Below, piece by piece: positions 31,837-43,400 of a DNA stretch of 64,000 nt (positions are counted from its first letter, which is position 1; each line of letters begins with the position of its first letter). The notes under the pieces were generated by a model, which was given only the letters and a program-made list of their open reading frames with translations, had not been told where the DNA came from and did no database searches. The stretch covers positions 62,001 to 126,000 of the forward strand of contig NW_008806295.1 in assembly GCF_000400465.1 (NCBI RefSeq), written 5' to 3'. Position numbers and translations under genes: made by a program. This stretch comes from Wallemia ichthyophaga EXF-994 (Eukaryota > Basidiomycota > Wallemiomycetes > Wallemiales > Wallemiaceae).

Positions 31837-33053
31837 TTAATTTGCGTGAGACTGTAATAAGCGCGATATGTTCTCATAACTTCACATTCCAGGTTAGTAA
31901 GGCCAATTTTCACCCCCAACTTAACTCACACAACGAACGTAACGCATGTTCCTGGCAGAATCCTTATCGCGTTAACCCCGGCGCCTTGATAAAAAGCACG
32001 TAAGCCTTCATTCCTGTAGGTCGAAGCGACGCAATGGGCTATTGAGCTGTAATGATTTTGGTTCTGCGGCAATTTCGGGGTTAGTAGGCGAGGTCAGCAG
32101 GTGAAAGCGTAACTGACCTGAATTCGAGTGCGAACCACTTGATAAGGGTAGGTAGTTCCCAGGGCAAATAATTTCGATGCTCCTGACATGAGCGTGTATT
32201 CCCAGTTGGACTGGGTTGTTAGACAGAGTGAGCGCACCAACACAAATCACTCACCAGCCAAGTTGGAGTGTTCGATAGGTTCCCAGAAGATTTCGAACGC
32301 CAAATCTTTAGCTCCTCATAAACTGCGAACTGTATTGCGCCCTGTAGCACACCGAATAAAGCGAGTAGAGTGCCTTTCCAGTACCCGCGCATTCCTTCTT
32401 TTCTGCCAATTTCAATTAGACCGTCTGGTAGTTTGTTTATTAGTGTATCTTTCTGCTTGCACTACATCCACCCACGCGCTAGCCCGCGATAAGCACCTTT
32501 ATCATGTTGTTTGGTTGAGAAAATTCTCGTTTTGATGAGCCAAAGGGGATTTGTAGTGATAGCAATGATGGAACCTGCCTTTAAGTTATTTTGGATGTAT
32601 ATAGGTGTAATTAAGAACCAACCTGCTTCAGATGCCGCGTAGAGATGTTCCAATGGACCCAAATTTCGCGCAGGATGGCTAGAATGAAGGCGATTTTTAA
32701 CGCCTGTGTAGCTGTATCGAGGTTATAGCGTAAATTAATAGCTAAATTCCCCTCTTACAGCCAGAAATATCCGCCCCAGCTCACGGAATTACCGATAATA
32801 TTGGTAGTAACGCCTCGCCACATGCCCTTCCAGCCATTGCTTCGTATGAATGTACTTAATAAGTCTTTGTGTGTAGATTTATCCGTAACTTGCAAGCGCA
32901 CCTTGATTAGATCTAGTGGCTGCATTGCGATTGTGGAAGCGATTCCAGCGCCCATTCCAGCGACACCGTGGTCCTGAATAGCATAAGATACTGGATGTAG
33001 AATATCATTCAACTCACCAAACTGGGATTGCTAAAATAGCTCGATTGTGTCAT
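31837..33053 (-). CDS. FLX1: Mitochondrial FAD/folate-type carrier (Flx1)
   Basis: This SLC25 carrier resembles Flx1/SLC25A32, which moves FAD or folate across the inner mitochondrial membrane. Eight exons (33053-33018, 32973-32759, 32711-32623, 32574-32476, 32424-32255, 32210-32118, 32063-31930, 31879-31837) separated by introns of 44-54 nt; 292 residues. Signature motifs are PLDLIKVRLQV, NPLWLIKTRIF and YPYQVVRTRIQ; SWGGYFWLYTGVK and PGTCVTFVVYEN are typical of the group. The last 14-codon exon is needed to complete VVYEN. It is the most intron-dense gene here and shares its start-codon CATG with the divergent gene. Confidence 0.9.
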
Positions 33054-35178
33054 GGAAGGTGGCTTCTTAGTACACAACTACGACTACGAACAAAGGTAGT
33101 TGAATAATCCGAGTAAGATAGTATTTGATGTGTATTCATCGATAATAACATCATTTACAGTGAATCCACCTTCAAATCCTGCAAAATACTCGCGTCAAGC
33201 ATCTTCCACTATACGCCAATTACTCAGGAATGGCAGTCCATCGAGCGATGCCTATTCTCAAATTAAAAATCTAGCAATGCAGCTTGGTCCACTCTGCCAA
33301 CCTCAGAAATCCTATTCTCTAGGGCTAGCACAGACAACCTACCTTCATGGTTTGATTAGGCGTGGCGATATCTATGAAGCACGTAAAATGTCTATAGCAT
33401 TTGCTAGAGCTGCTGCTCGTTCGCCTGATATCTACTTCCCTTTCTCCAGGCGACGGCTTCCAATGAAAACTATGTCTTCAATTTTACAAGCGCTTGTTGG
33501 TGATAATAGTAGTAGAAATAATGCTCTCGCCAACAAATCCCCCAACAGACCCTCCTATTCCTTCCTCTATCTCATTTCTCAATTCCCAACACCCGGTGCT
33601 AGAGCTGCTAGGATGTTCGTCTCTCACCACGCTAAGCTTGGCGATAGGAGGGCTCTGCGTGATTTTCTCATGCTTCTTATATTCGGCTTGCTCAGTGCGG
33701 AAATGATTGGTGGCGCTGTTGCTCTATACTCGCAGTGGTGCAGGAAATTCGCAATCTCTGAGGCACAAAAGTTACAGAAAAGCACATGTACTCAAACAGA
33801 ATCCACAACCACAACTACAACCACACCCAGCACACCAACTCACGTAACTTGGCAACCTTCGAAAACTCTCATTAAGATGCTCCTTGACAGGCTACACGCA
33901 TCTCAATCCGACCCCTACAAGCAAATTAAAGGCGACGCTTTATTACACATTGCTCATCTCCTCGATGATCGTATACGCATGCCACACTACGCTTCTATGA
34001 TTAGCGCTTTATCTCAATACACACGCGCACATAAATCTTCTCAATATACCCTCCGCTTTGAGCACATCCTGCAGAACCTCTCAGATGATATAACTTCAGG
34101 TCACATTTTCACCAACACCAACCAATCAGATTATAAGAGAGTGAAAGGGGTTAACGCGTCCAGCTACAATGCTCTCATTCATCATTTCACTCATGCGCGG
34201 GATGTGCAGAGGGTGGAGTCACTACTGCAATCGTTCAACAGCCGTCATGGCACTGTACGCAGCGACACCCTCAACGCAATCCTCAGCGCTAGTGTAGATG
34301 TCGACGATTTACCTCTCTCCACGCGCCTCGTAGAATTTTTGCAGTGGAAAATCAACAACCAACCTAGCCACCTCTTTGAAACACATAGCGATGAGAGGGT
34401 GTTAGCGCAGCTGAAGAAAATGAAAAGCTACAAGGTAGATGACGAAACTATCTCGGCACTCCTCAAGTATTACGTTGCTGTAGGTGAATACAGCATGGTC
34501 GCTCCCCTCACATACCAGCATCTCCCCCACCTAAACCTTAACACACCTAAAGAAGAGCGCGGTAAGGTGCTCAAACAACTCGATGAACAGAGCTCCAGTG
34601 ATCTATTTGCGGCACTCCATCGCAATCTTAAAACAGGCCTGAGCTCCCGTCTCCTCAAAGACCGGCATCTTGAGAATATGGCGGTGGAATCACTCACCTC
34701 CCTAATGGCGATCATGGCTCAAGAGGCAAGTAAATATAGGAAGCACGAGATGAGCCTAGGGTGGGGTGGTAGGAGATGGATACGTACCAACTTCCATGCC
34801 AGATCGAGAGAGGAAATTGCTAATGAAAAGCAGTATAAGAAGATATACAAATTTCTCAAGCTAAGGTGTAATTCGGCTACCTATCTAGCTGCCAGTCTTT
34901 ATAAAAGTGTTAGACACAGACCATCTAAGCATCATGTGGGCAGGTGCGAGATGAGCATAGATGAGGGTTTCTTGAATATGTGTCTCAAGACATTCGCAAA
35001 GTCGCGGTATAATCTGGCTATAGATGATGTTTTACTGCAATATCATCAGCGAGGGTATACCCCTCCTACGCGATACAGCGATCGCTTCGACTGGATCAAA
35101 AGTCAAGACCCTCACCTCATCCAGTCAACTTTCAATAAATCTAGAGTCCCACTCATCTTCCCTCAGCATATGTTATAG
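33052..35178 (+). CDS. PPR-like helical-repeat protein, probably mitochondrial
   Basis: The long frame to 35178 contains paired-helix repeats such as QTTYLHGLIRRGDIYEARKM and SSYNALIHHFTHARDVQRVES, typical of pentatricopeptide-repeat proteins that act on organelle RNA. The frame has no ATG before 33289, so a 5' exon is needed. ATG at 33052 with an intron 33059-33160 gives ME then VNPPSNPAKYSR; an intron 33096-33227 is an alternative. The start is therefore uncertain, the body firm. About 674 residues. The tail contains basic segments (WGGRRWIRTNFHARS). Confidence 0.7.
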
Positions 35179-35327
35179 ACTTTATTGTATTAATTATGTA
35201 TTTGTAGTTTACAAATAGTGATATGTGAAAATTGTGAAATGCAATAAGATCCTAGAAAGTGAAAAAGTTGAAATGAAATAATATGACTAAAATCCTGATC
35301 TGTAATGTGTGATTCGATGCTGAATGT

Positions 35328-36996
35328 CTATGCTGTTTCCTTGTTGACACTGTTCTTGCCATCCTTTGTATCATCCTTAACGTCCTCCTTAACACCATCC
35401 TTAACATCCTCCTCACTATCTCTTTTCTCAATATGGCTAGTTTTCTCTGCGACCTCCTCATCCGTTTCATTTTCAATAGCGCCGACTTTCCAAGGCAAGA
35501 GGAAGAGAATGAACAAAAGTCCGCAAAAGTGCAAACCAGCCAAGAACCTGTGAATTTAAATGAGCTTCAAATGTTTATAGAATCAGAACCACCCACCAAT
35601 CTCCAGCGGAAGTTCCAATAAATTGATTGTTAGAAGTGTCCCTCCTATCCACCTGCAACTGCACTACAGTGAACAAACTAATACCAATAGCTGAACCGAG
35701 TTGCTGAGCAGTGACGAAGACACCCCCAACCAAACCAGATTCTGAATCGGGTGCTGATTGTATCATAGCGACGTTAGATGCGCAGTAGAGGATAGCAGCT
35801 CCACCGCTACCGACTACCATACCAGGTACCTGCAATCTCCAAAATTTGCTGATATCATCACCAAAGCCCAAAACAATCGCACCAGTAGTGGAAGCAATGA
35901 AACCGAACAGAAGCGTAGCTTTTATGTTAATGTAGCGAAGCAGATAAGCCACCACTACTGAGCAAATGACAGAAGAGATGCCGAAAGGAATAAAATGTAC
36001 GACAGCGTCTAAAGGTTCAAAATCCCAAACATCGATGTAAATTCTAGTGAGAGATTCCAGTGTAGTAGTCCACCAAAGCGTGATGAGAAAACAAACACCA
36101 AACAAGACGGTGAAACCGGGATATTTCCAAAGGCGTTTAGGGAGAAGAGCTGAACTCTGATCTACGCGGGTTTGCCACCAACCAAAAACAACGAAAGAGA
36201 TGATCGAGATAATGAGTGGTGCTATGACTTGCGCAGTGCCCCAACCAACGTTATTTCCACTGGTCAATGCAAATATGAGTAATACTACGCCTACTATAAG
36301 TTGCAGTACTGAGAGTACATCTATACGACCACCTGGATGGTATAGTACTTTTTCGCGCGGTGTTAGAAAGAATGAAATGGGAGATAAGGGTAGAGCTATA
36401 ATAGCGAGTATCCAGAAACACCACCTCCAGTCAGCTTGTGTGAGACAGCCACCGACAATTGTGCCGATAACATTCGCCAAGCCACCCGTTGCGCAGAAAA
36501 CACCGAGTGCTTTTGCTTGAGATTCGATATCCGTGTACATTTGAGTAATCAGTTTGATAGCAGAGGGAATTGTGACAGATGCACCGACTCCCGAGACTGA
36601 TTTAAGTACAATCAAACCAATCGCATTGTCGCAAAAAGGGGCGACTAGTGATAGGATACCGAGGACGGCGAGACCTACAGTGAATATGATTCTCGGAGAG
36701 AATCGATCACTAAGTAATCCAGCAAAGAGAAGGAAAGAGGCGAATGCGACAAGATAGCCGTTCACGATCCAATTTTGCGTCGCACTGTTGATATCCAAGT
36801 CACGACCGATTGAGGGGAGTGAGATGAGAGTGACATAGACACCAAATACGTCTAAGAATCTGTGCAACTGGTTAGAGTGTAAAAGAAAGATTGAGATGGC
36901 TTACTGGACGGTGCTGAAAATCGCAAGGAGGAAGCCTCTCCGGAGGTTTCCTGGATGATTTAAGAAAGCTGAATCAGCTTTAATGGATTGGGACAT
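35328..36996 (-). CDS. MFS transporter, DHA2-like drug/H+ antiporter family
   Basis: A 14-helix-type facilitator with the family opening FLDVFGVYVTLISLPSIGRDL and NWIVNGYLVAFASFLLFAGLLSDRFSPR (the conserved loop 2-3 motif). Exons 36996-36905, 36859-35597 and 35547-35328; introns 45 and 49 nt; 524 residues. The second exon ends GTSAGD and the third starts WFLAGLHFCG. A charged cytosolic tail has repeated VKD/VKED units. Substrate unknown. Confidence 0.85.
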
Positions 36997-37141
36997 ATAA
37001 TAAAGTAAATTTAATTATTCAAGGAGTATTTTAACCGATTCGCAGGAGTTGAAAGCTTAAGCCCGAGTGAGGTACGCGAAGCTAGTAATTTAAAGTGTAG
37101 GGTATTGAATTTGTAGCGTTTCCCCAAGTCAACAGCTATAG

Positions 37142-37575
37142 CTATTTAGTAAGACCAACTCTATTAAATTTCTAGCAATTTGAAAGATACATTAGGTAAG
37201 AGGATATGGAAGATATGAATTACATTGGTTGATTGTATAATTAATCCCACTTAAATTTAAAATCAGATTATATACATCAAAGTACCTCATACTCACAACT
37301 AGCGGTTCAGATTTTGAAATTGGTGGTATTGTTGGCTTTGAATTGCGTCTTGATTGTTGAAGCTTCATTGACATTGATCCACTTCCACCCCTAGACTCAC
37401 TCGCTTTGATCCTCTCTTCTGCTGCGTTGGCTGCAAGCTCCCTATTTGGGCTTTTTGACGCGTTGTTTGATAAGTTATTTGAGTCATTTACTTTCTTATT
37501 ATCATCGCCCTTAGCATCCGTTGTTGAATCACCAAGCTGCCTTCCTTGCGCCTTCTTTGACACGCAATTCCCCAT
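37142..37575 (-). CDS. Small N-myristoylated protein with a p97/Cdc48-interacting (VIM) motif
   Basis: The protein begins MGNCVSKK, a classic Gly2 myristoylation plus Cys palmitoylation signal. Near residue 47 it reads RELAANAAEERIKASESRG, which fits the VCP-interacting motif RX5AAX2R exactly and resembles the core of animal SVIP. A 125-nt intron (37172-37296, GTGAGT) is inferred, leading to a short last exon (KFNRVGLTK). Without it the frame runs to 37192. 102 residues. An SVIP-like brake or recruiter of Cdc48 at membranes is an inference from two short motifs. Confidence 0.6.
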
Positions 37576-37860
37576 AAATGAATGATTTTTGTGATGATAT
37601 TGTTTATGAGAGGACGTGTAGGCTGTGATGAGTGACCAAACGTGATGAGACTCTTATAATTCTTCAAGAGAAACATTTTCATTGAAACGAAAAAGATGTA
37701 AAGTTGTCTCATCGATTCTACAGCACCTCCTGCGTTTGCTTACTTATAGTTGTGAAAATCTCAAGACAAATCGGTACGATATACAATAACGTCTATTACT
37801 ACAATTTATACAAAAATCATCTTATAAGTCATTAAATACACCACCTATAAATGGCAACCA

Positions 37861-39789
37861 TCAATCTTCCTCCTCCTCTCGACGTTTTGTTGAAGTTGAG
37901 AACTTATCGTTAAATCGAATCAATTCACGCGTAAGGTCATCAAGCATTTGTATGCTCTCAGGTGCTTTGCCATCTTCTGTCACCTCCGGTGGTGCAGGTT
38001 TTTCAGCTGCTTCAATCTGCACTCGTCCGACATACTCTAAAACGCTCCTCACTCTCCTCTTCATCTCTCCAATTGTCATCCTCTTGCTAGGGAACTTGAC
38101 CCTCGTTGGTAATTCTTTGACTGTATCCATTGAGGAGGTCGAAGAACCGTGCGGTATCCTCAATGCTAGCATTTCCGGTTGTTCAGTTGGCAGCAAGTGA
38201 CTGAGGTGTTGAAGGTGATCAGGTAGATTCCAATATAAACTACTCTCATCATCAAATGACTGCTTCTTCTCCTTGTCTTTTGTGCCTCCTTTACGTTTCT
38301 GGGGTGATTGGAGTTGCTTATCCTTTCGACTGCCATTCGCTGTACGTTTCGGTCCATTAGCCGTTGCTGGCGGGGTGAATCCTTCTGTATGATGAGTGAG
38401 CAATAAAATTACACCTCAATCTAACACCGCAACCTACCCTCATTGTTCGACTCATCAGTCTCTCTTCTTCGCTTCTTGTATCCACGAGGTGGTGCACGCT
38501 GATCACGTTCATCTGTAGCTGGTGGAGGTGAGGCTGATCTTTTACTATTCTCACTGTGTGTTTTGTGAGATGGGAATTAGTATACACAATCGCACATACT
38601 TTCTATCATCTTCATCGTTGACACCACTGACAACGCTCTTCTCTTTGGATTTAGATTTGGCAGCTGTAGAATTCCTCCCCTGATCCTTGCGCTTGCCTCC
38701 ACGACCTCTGGTACTCTTAGACTCAGACTTGCTTCTCGGTTTGTAATCAGCCTCACTGTCAGGTGCAGGCTCAGTTTTATCTTTGTACGTAGGCGGATCA
38801 CTCTCGCTTTGTTGAGGCAAATCGCCCTCCTTATCCAAGTCCTTGGAGTCGTTGTGTTGAGTGTGATCAGGCTCAGGTTGGGGAGGATGCTCCGGCTGTT
38901 CAAGTTCGTCTGGGTGAGTTGGATCATGTGGATGGTGATCGTTATCATTGTTGTCGTGATGTTGTTCGTCTTCTTGCTGGGAAGGAGGGCCATAGTGCAA
39001 CCAACGGTGCTTCTCCTTCTCAGCAATCTGAGACTTGATACTGTCATTCTGTACATCTAATAAAGACGCAGCGATAGCATCATCGTAAGCTGCGTCTCTG
39101 CTATTGAGAGTGCTTCTCCTTTTCGGGGAACGAGCCCTTTCAGCGGTATCAATTGAGGAGCTACTGCGCCGTCTAGAAGGATTTGGGTTGTTGGAGGTGT
39201 TGTTGATAGGAGATTTCTGCTTAAGTTCTCTTCTCTGTTGTGTGAGTCTGGCTGGTTTACGCCCTGGACGACTGGGATTGTAGAGTGAGATATTGAATAG
39301 ACACGAGCAGTAAGAACCAACCCTGGAATCACGATTGGGTGCATATCAGGTCTACATTCCTCGCAGTAATATGTCTCTGGTGCGTATTTCTCCTCGACCA
39401 ATCCAACGCAAACGCCGTGTTGCCAGCAACCACAAGTTTCGCACTGAATCATGAATCCATAAGACTCTTCATCTATTTCATGTGCATTAGATGTTGCATT
39501 TGCTCTAATATTCTCTAAACTCACCGGAATTCCCGCAAACGCAACGAGTCTCACCGGATCCGCCTTCAACGCCTTCGCCACCTTCACCACCTTCATCTTC
39601 CTCCTCATCCTCCTCTTCAGCTTGATGGATTTCTTGATTAACGTCTTCTCTGCTCACTTCCTGTGGCTTCTCAAGGGAATCATGATCCATTGGCTGTTCT
39701 TGATCAATCGGTTCGTCTACTGGCTCTAACTTGGTTGCATTTTGCTGTTGCTGCTCTTCCTCTCCTCGCTTTTCACTCATATCGCTCAT
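37861..39789 (-). CDS. CTI6: PHD-finger protein Cti6 (Rpd3L histone deacetylase complex)
   Basis: Cti6 links the Rpd3L/Sin3 complex and Cyc8-Tup1. Five exons (39789-39525, 39472-39322, 39271-38600, 38553-38438, 38384-37861), introns 46-53 nt, 575 residues. The PHD finger is TRCVCGN, spliced to [20 protein letters not shown] and [11 protein letters not shown], with the full Cys4-His-Cys3 set. [16 protein letters not shown] and, at the end, [20 protein letters not shown] are conserved in Cti6/Rxt-type proteins. The middle is acidic with many His/Pro/Gln residues and KR-rich patches. Start at 39789. Confidence 0.9.
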
Positions 39790-40174
39790 TTCGGATGACA
39801 GTTACGGTTAGAGAATTATCAATCGTTGTATTTCTTGTTTCTTTCAATCAAACTTAGATATATTGCTATCATCCCTTTAAATTTCTCATCCATCATCTCC
39901 TCACCTTGTAATCAGCCATCTTTGCATGTGAAAATCTTCAATTTTATTCCCCAACGAAGCTCTAAAAGTCTATTGAATAGCTTAATTTCCTTGTAGAAAT
40001 CTTGATAAGAATCACATCTGTAACCCGTGTTATCGCTCAACTACGTCATCAAATTTAAGTTGACTCACCTTCTTGAGCAAATCCTCTACGAATACACTCT
40101 CAAAAACCAACCAATCAATTCAGAACGCTTTTGGTATGTATAAATGGTTCAGAATATTTTAATGAAATTTTCAT
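39790..40174. other. Gene-free interval between CTI6 and the permease
   Basis: AT-rich; serves as the CTI6 promoter and permease 3' flank. I see no coding frame or RNA gene. Confidence 0.6.
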
Positions 40175-41774
40175 CTACATTGATTCAAATGAATTCTTCT
40201 CTTCACTGCTATGTGAAGCTGCTGGTGGTCCATCAAACGTTTTTCTCGCGTAAATGATGTAATACACGAAAGAGATTGAAGCGAATCCGACAAAAACCAC
40301 GCTAGCATAGTTCATAGTATCTGCATTCAATCCACTAAGAGCAGTAGGCATGCAGAATATTACTATACTCAGCAATATCCAGCAACAACAAACTATGTTG
40401 ACTATAAAACCCAACCACGATGGCATTCTAAACGCTGCACCCTCCAATGGCTCTCTTTTGCGCAGAAGCGAGATCAGTATCGGTCCAGCATAACTAGACC
40501 CTAGCGTTATAGTAGCCACTCCTGTGAAAGCGCTAAAGGCTGCTGATTCGAATGATATCAAACCTAACAATCCAATCACGATACTACTCAATATGAGTGC
40601 ATTCAGCGGCAAATACTCCCTCCATATCACTTTCCACCATTTAGATCCCATCATTCCGTTATCTCTTGCAAACGAGTAACAACATCTTGAGGAAGTAGTC
40701 AGCGCTCCAATTCCACCCAACAATCCAATAGTGATAATGAGCACCATCAGTCCTGTTGCGCCCGACGTGCCAGTAGCTTGCTGGAAGAGGATAGGTACTG
40801 GCTGAGCTGCATCAAGCAGTATCTCCAAATCTGTCATAACAAACAGGAGGGGAATGAGATAGAGTAAACCCACCACCGCGGCTGCAATCACCGATCCTAC
40901 CATTCCACGCGGCACATCTCTTTCAGGATGAGCAACTTCATCTGCCATAGCTGCAACCATTCCATAACCTGTCAGGACATACGCCGATTGTAGCAGTCCT
41001 ACACACCACGCCCAGCCAGGCACCCAGCCTGAGTTTACTTGGAAACCTCCAAATGCGAATGCTCCACTAGTTCGCCCGTTGCGTGCCATCGAAAGCACCG
41101 TTATTAAAACTACTACCACAGTCCCTCCCGTCCAGTATATCGAAAAGGTGTTCAGTGCATCTAGGTGCTTCTGTTTCAGAAAATTTGCCGAAAAGCAGAT
41201 AAGCAAGACTGCGAGAAAAAGGAGGTAGGTTTGATATGATTCAGCTTGATATTCTGGATGCCAGAGTGGAGGTATAGCTATAATGAGCTGCGCAGTGCCG
41301 TAAATAATCGATAACGATACTGTCCAATTGCCGATCAACCCCAGCCAGCCGACAACGTACGAAGACGGTTTGTTGTACCGCGATGATGCAAGCATGTATG
41401 ACCAATAGTAAGGTCCACCTGAAGTTGGAAAGCGAGAACAAATCTCCGCAAGTGAAAGTGCAATGCAGATTGACATAAGTGATATAAAAACCCAGCCCCA
41501 GAGTACTGAAACTGGTCCACCGTTTTGTAAAGCTATCGATATCGTTGTACTCAACCCGTATGGACAAGCCTGCAAATGTTATTTACTCATAAAGCTCTAT
41601 CTTCTCACGCACCATTATCGCTAATCCTAGCCCAATAGCCGACCACACACTCATCTCGCGCGGTAGCTCCACTTTATAACCATGTTCATCAGTCGATATT
41701 GCCACTGCTGCTCCTTTCTCGCTGCCATTTCCCTTTTCCATAGAATTTGAAGGAGTTATTTTGATTTGATCCAT
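40175..41774 (-). CDS. Amino-acid/GABA permease (APC superfamily)
   Basis: A 12-helix APC transporter of the Uga4/choline-permease group. Exons 41774-41613 and 41569-40175 with a 43-nt intron; 518 residues. The N-terminal tail holds the acidic/polar stretch before the first helix (VWSAIGLGLAIM, then ACPYGLSTTISIALQNGGP). FPTSGGPYYWSYMLA and the Glu in the consensus SLAEICSRFPTSGG are typical. YGMVAAMADEVAHPERDVPRGM and the SRCCYSFARDNGMM block are also conserved. It probably takes up GABA, choline or an amino acid at the plasma membrane or vacuole. Confidence 0.88.
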
Positions 41775-42296
41775 TCCAATTGTCTTAGTCTGGAATGTGA
41801 CAACAACGCCTATCACATGTTGCAACCTTATCAACTGATATATCTGCAAGTGATTGCCTGTGATAGCAGCTTATTTGCTGATAAGATACTCGTGCATACA
41901 AAATGTATCACTTGATACGAGTTGGTGTATTCACCGTTAATAAGGTTCAATAAAGTAGTGAATTCATTCATAATTAATTTCAATAATGCGTAAGCTACAT
42001 CTTTTGGCTCATTGATGAACCACTCAAAGCTAGTCGACACGAGTGGATGACTCATACTAATTAGTATCTCAAAATCGATTAGAATATTATTAAAGGTTAG
42101 CAAAATCAGCACATCGTGGTTTCGCATTGACGTCAAACTGATAAGGACCATACTCAAATGTTTACTGAATGTAAAGAGCCCCTAAACCTGAAACTGCTGA
42201 AAGACATCATGGCAAGTAGCCAAATAGATGAATGCAATCCTTCGACCGTTTATCTAGCATTACATCGGAAAATGTTAAATTAAGATGCAAAAAATT
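41775..42296. other. AT-rich interval between the permease and tRNA-His
   Basis: A minus-strand frame (41831-42157) is open but has no recognisable pattern and AT-biased composition. I see no convincing gene. Confidence 0.5.
42289..42294 (-). terminator. Pol III terminator of tRNA-His
   Basis: A T6 run on the minus strand begins two bases after the tRNA 3' end, the standard RNA polymerase III stop. Confidence 0.85.
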
Positions 42297-42368
42297 TGTG
42301 GTTGCCAGGAATCGAACCTGGATCTTACCGGCCACAACGGAACGTGCTAACCATTATACCACAACCAC
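42297..42368 (-). tRNA. tRNA-His (GTG)
   Basis: A 72-nt intronless cloverleaf. Acceptor GTGGTTG pairs with CAACCAC, discriminator A as in eukaryotic tRNA-His; the D-arm has TATAATGGTTAGCA (A box), the T-arm CCAGGTTCGATTCCTGG (B box). The anticodon loop is TTGTGGC (anticodon GTG, His). The anticodon stem TTCCG/CGGTA carries one T-T mismatch at the second pair. No other RNA gene is near. Confidence 0.93.
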
Positions 42369-43400
42369 TTATGAATATGGTCTGCTGTTATAAAATATAT
42401 CACCAAACCTATATGTCTCAAAACTCTTCAAAACGGGGGGTTTTTTTTTATAAATATTCTGGTGGCTCAGTGTAATTGAGAACCACCAAAAACTTAGAAA
42501 AACCGACGCTAGTCAAGAAACGCTTCCAGTAATTCAGCACCCCCTTTGACTCCTCATGCTTTAAGAAGTATTGATGGACACAGTTTAAACATGTATCGTC
42601 TTGACAATATATTCAGATTTCATCATCATCACCATTTTTTATCTTCTAATGATTGTCTTCTTAGGAATCCTTCAAAATATCAGAAAGAGGATTCAAAAAG
42701 GCTTTTTCCGTCAATCAATGACCATATCTGTATCACCAAAAAGGTGCGCATTTCTTGATTATACACCGTCCTCCCCAAAGCCAACATGATATTGTACAAG
42801 GAAACAAAGAGTTACAGACCCACATCTCCACTAAATCATGTTCAAGACAGTATCACACATAGGATTTTCAGATGTAGGAAGTTCGTTCAAGCAAGATTGT
42901 CGTTGAGTAGGAGGATTTATTAATTAGGGTAAGGTTCAACATGAAATACGTGCTTTCAAATGAAGAAGCTCTCAAAGCTCTCAAAGCTCTCTACGAGTTC
43001 TTCAAAAACCAGCTCAGCACCTACCCGCCCACTTCTGGTAGCTCCACGTAGTTACTTGCTAATTTACGGCACACGTGCCAAGCACCGCATTCATTTGAGT
43101 CTCTAAAATCGTCATCTTCCAATGCACAAGAAATATAGATAAGCGAAGATAATCAATCGTTGTAATGCTTTTCACTGCATATCATGGTTTCTACCTATCT
43201 ATCTATTTATTGGTTATGAAAAATCACCTATTCAATCAAAAATCCCTAAGGATAGCACGAGAATTAAAGATTTTGATCTTGCTTTCTTAACACTTCATTA
43301 GCCGTTAAATTTGTAACAACGCGTTTTACAACATATCTTAAGCTGCACCCACTCAGTAAATTTACAACAATTTTATTAAGTACAATGGTTATAACTACAA
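42369..43400. other. Gene-poor kilobase with one small open frame
   Basis: Between the tRNA and the helicase gene no conserved protein is visible. A 36-codon frame at 42941-43051 (+) reads MKYVLSNEEALKALKALYEF and continues with a Pro/Ser tail; it contains an amphipathic helix. A second small frame (42787-42924) is basic (HRIFRCRKFVQARLSLSRR). A GTAAGG 5' splice-like site lies at 42929. These may be exons of an unknown gene or a decayed one; a run of nine T follows a G run near 42434. Confidence 0.4.

Noticed and set aside
41831-42157. Minus-strand frame of 108 codons upstream of the permease
   Set aside because: AT-rich, hydrophobic by composition only, no conserved motif, and its stop lies beside the permease leader.
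42546-42789. Plus-strand frames with a His run or a hydrophobic stretch
   Set aside because: No recognisable start for the hydrophobic frame (TTG only) and no conserved pattern; kept only as part of the gene-poor interval.
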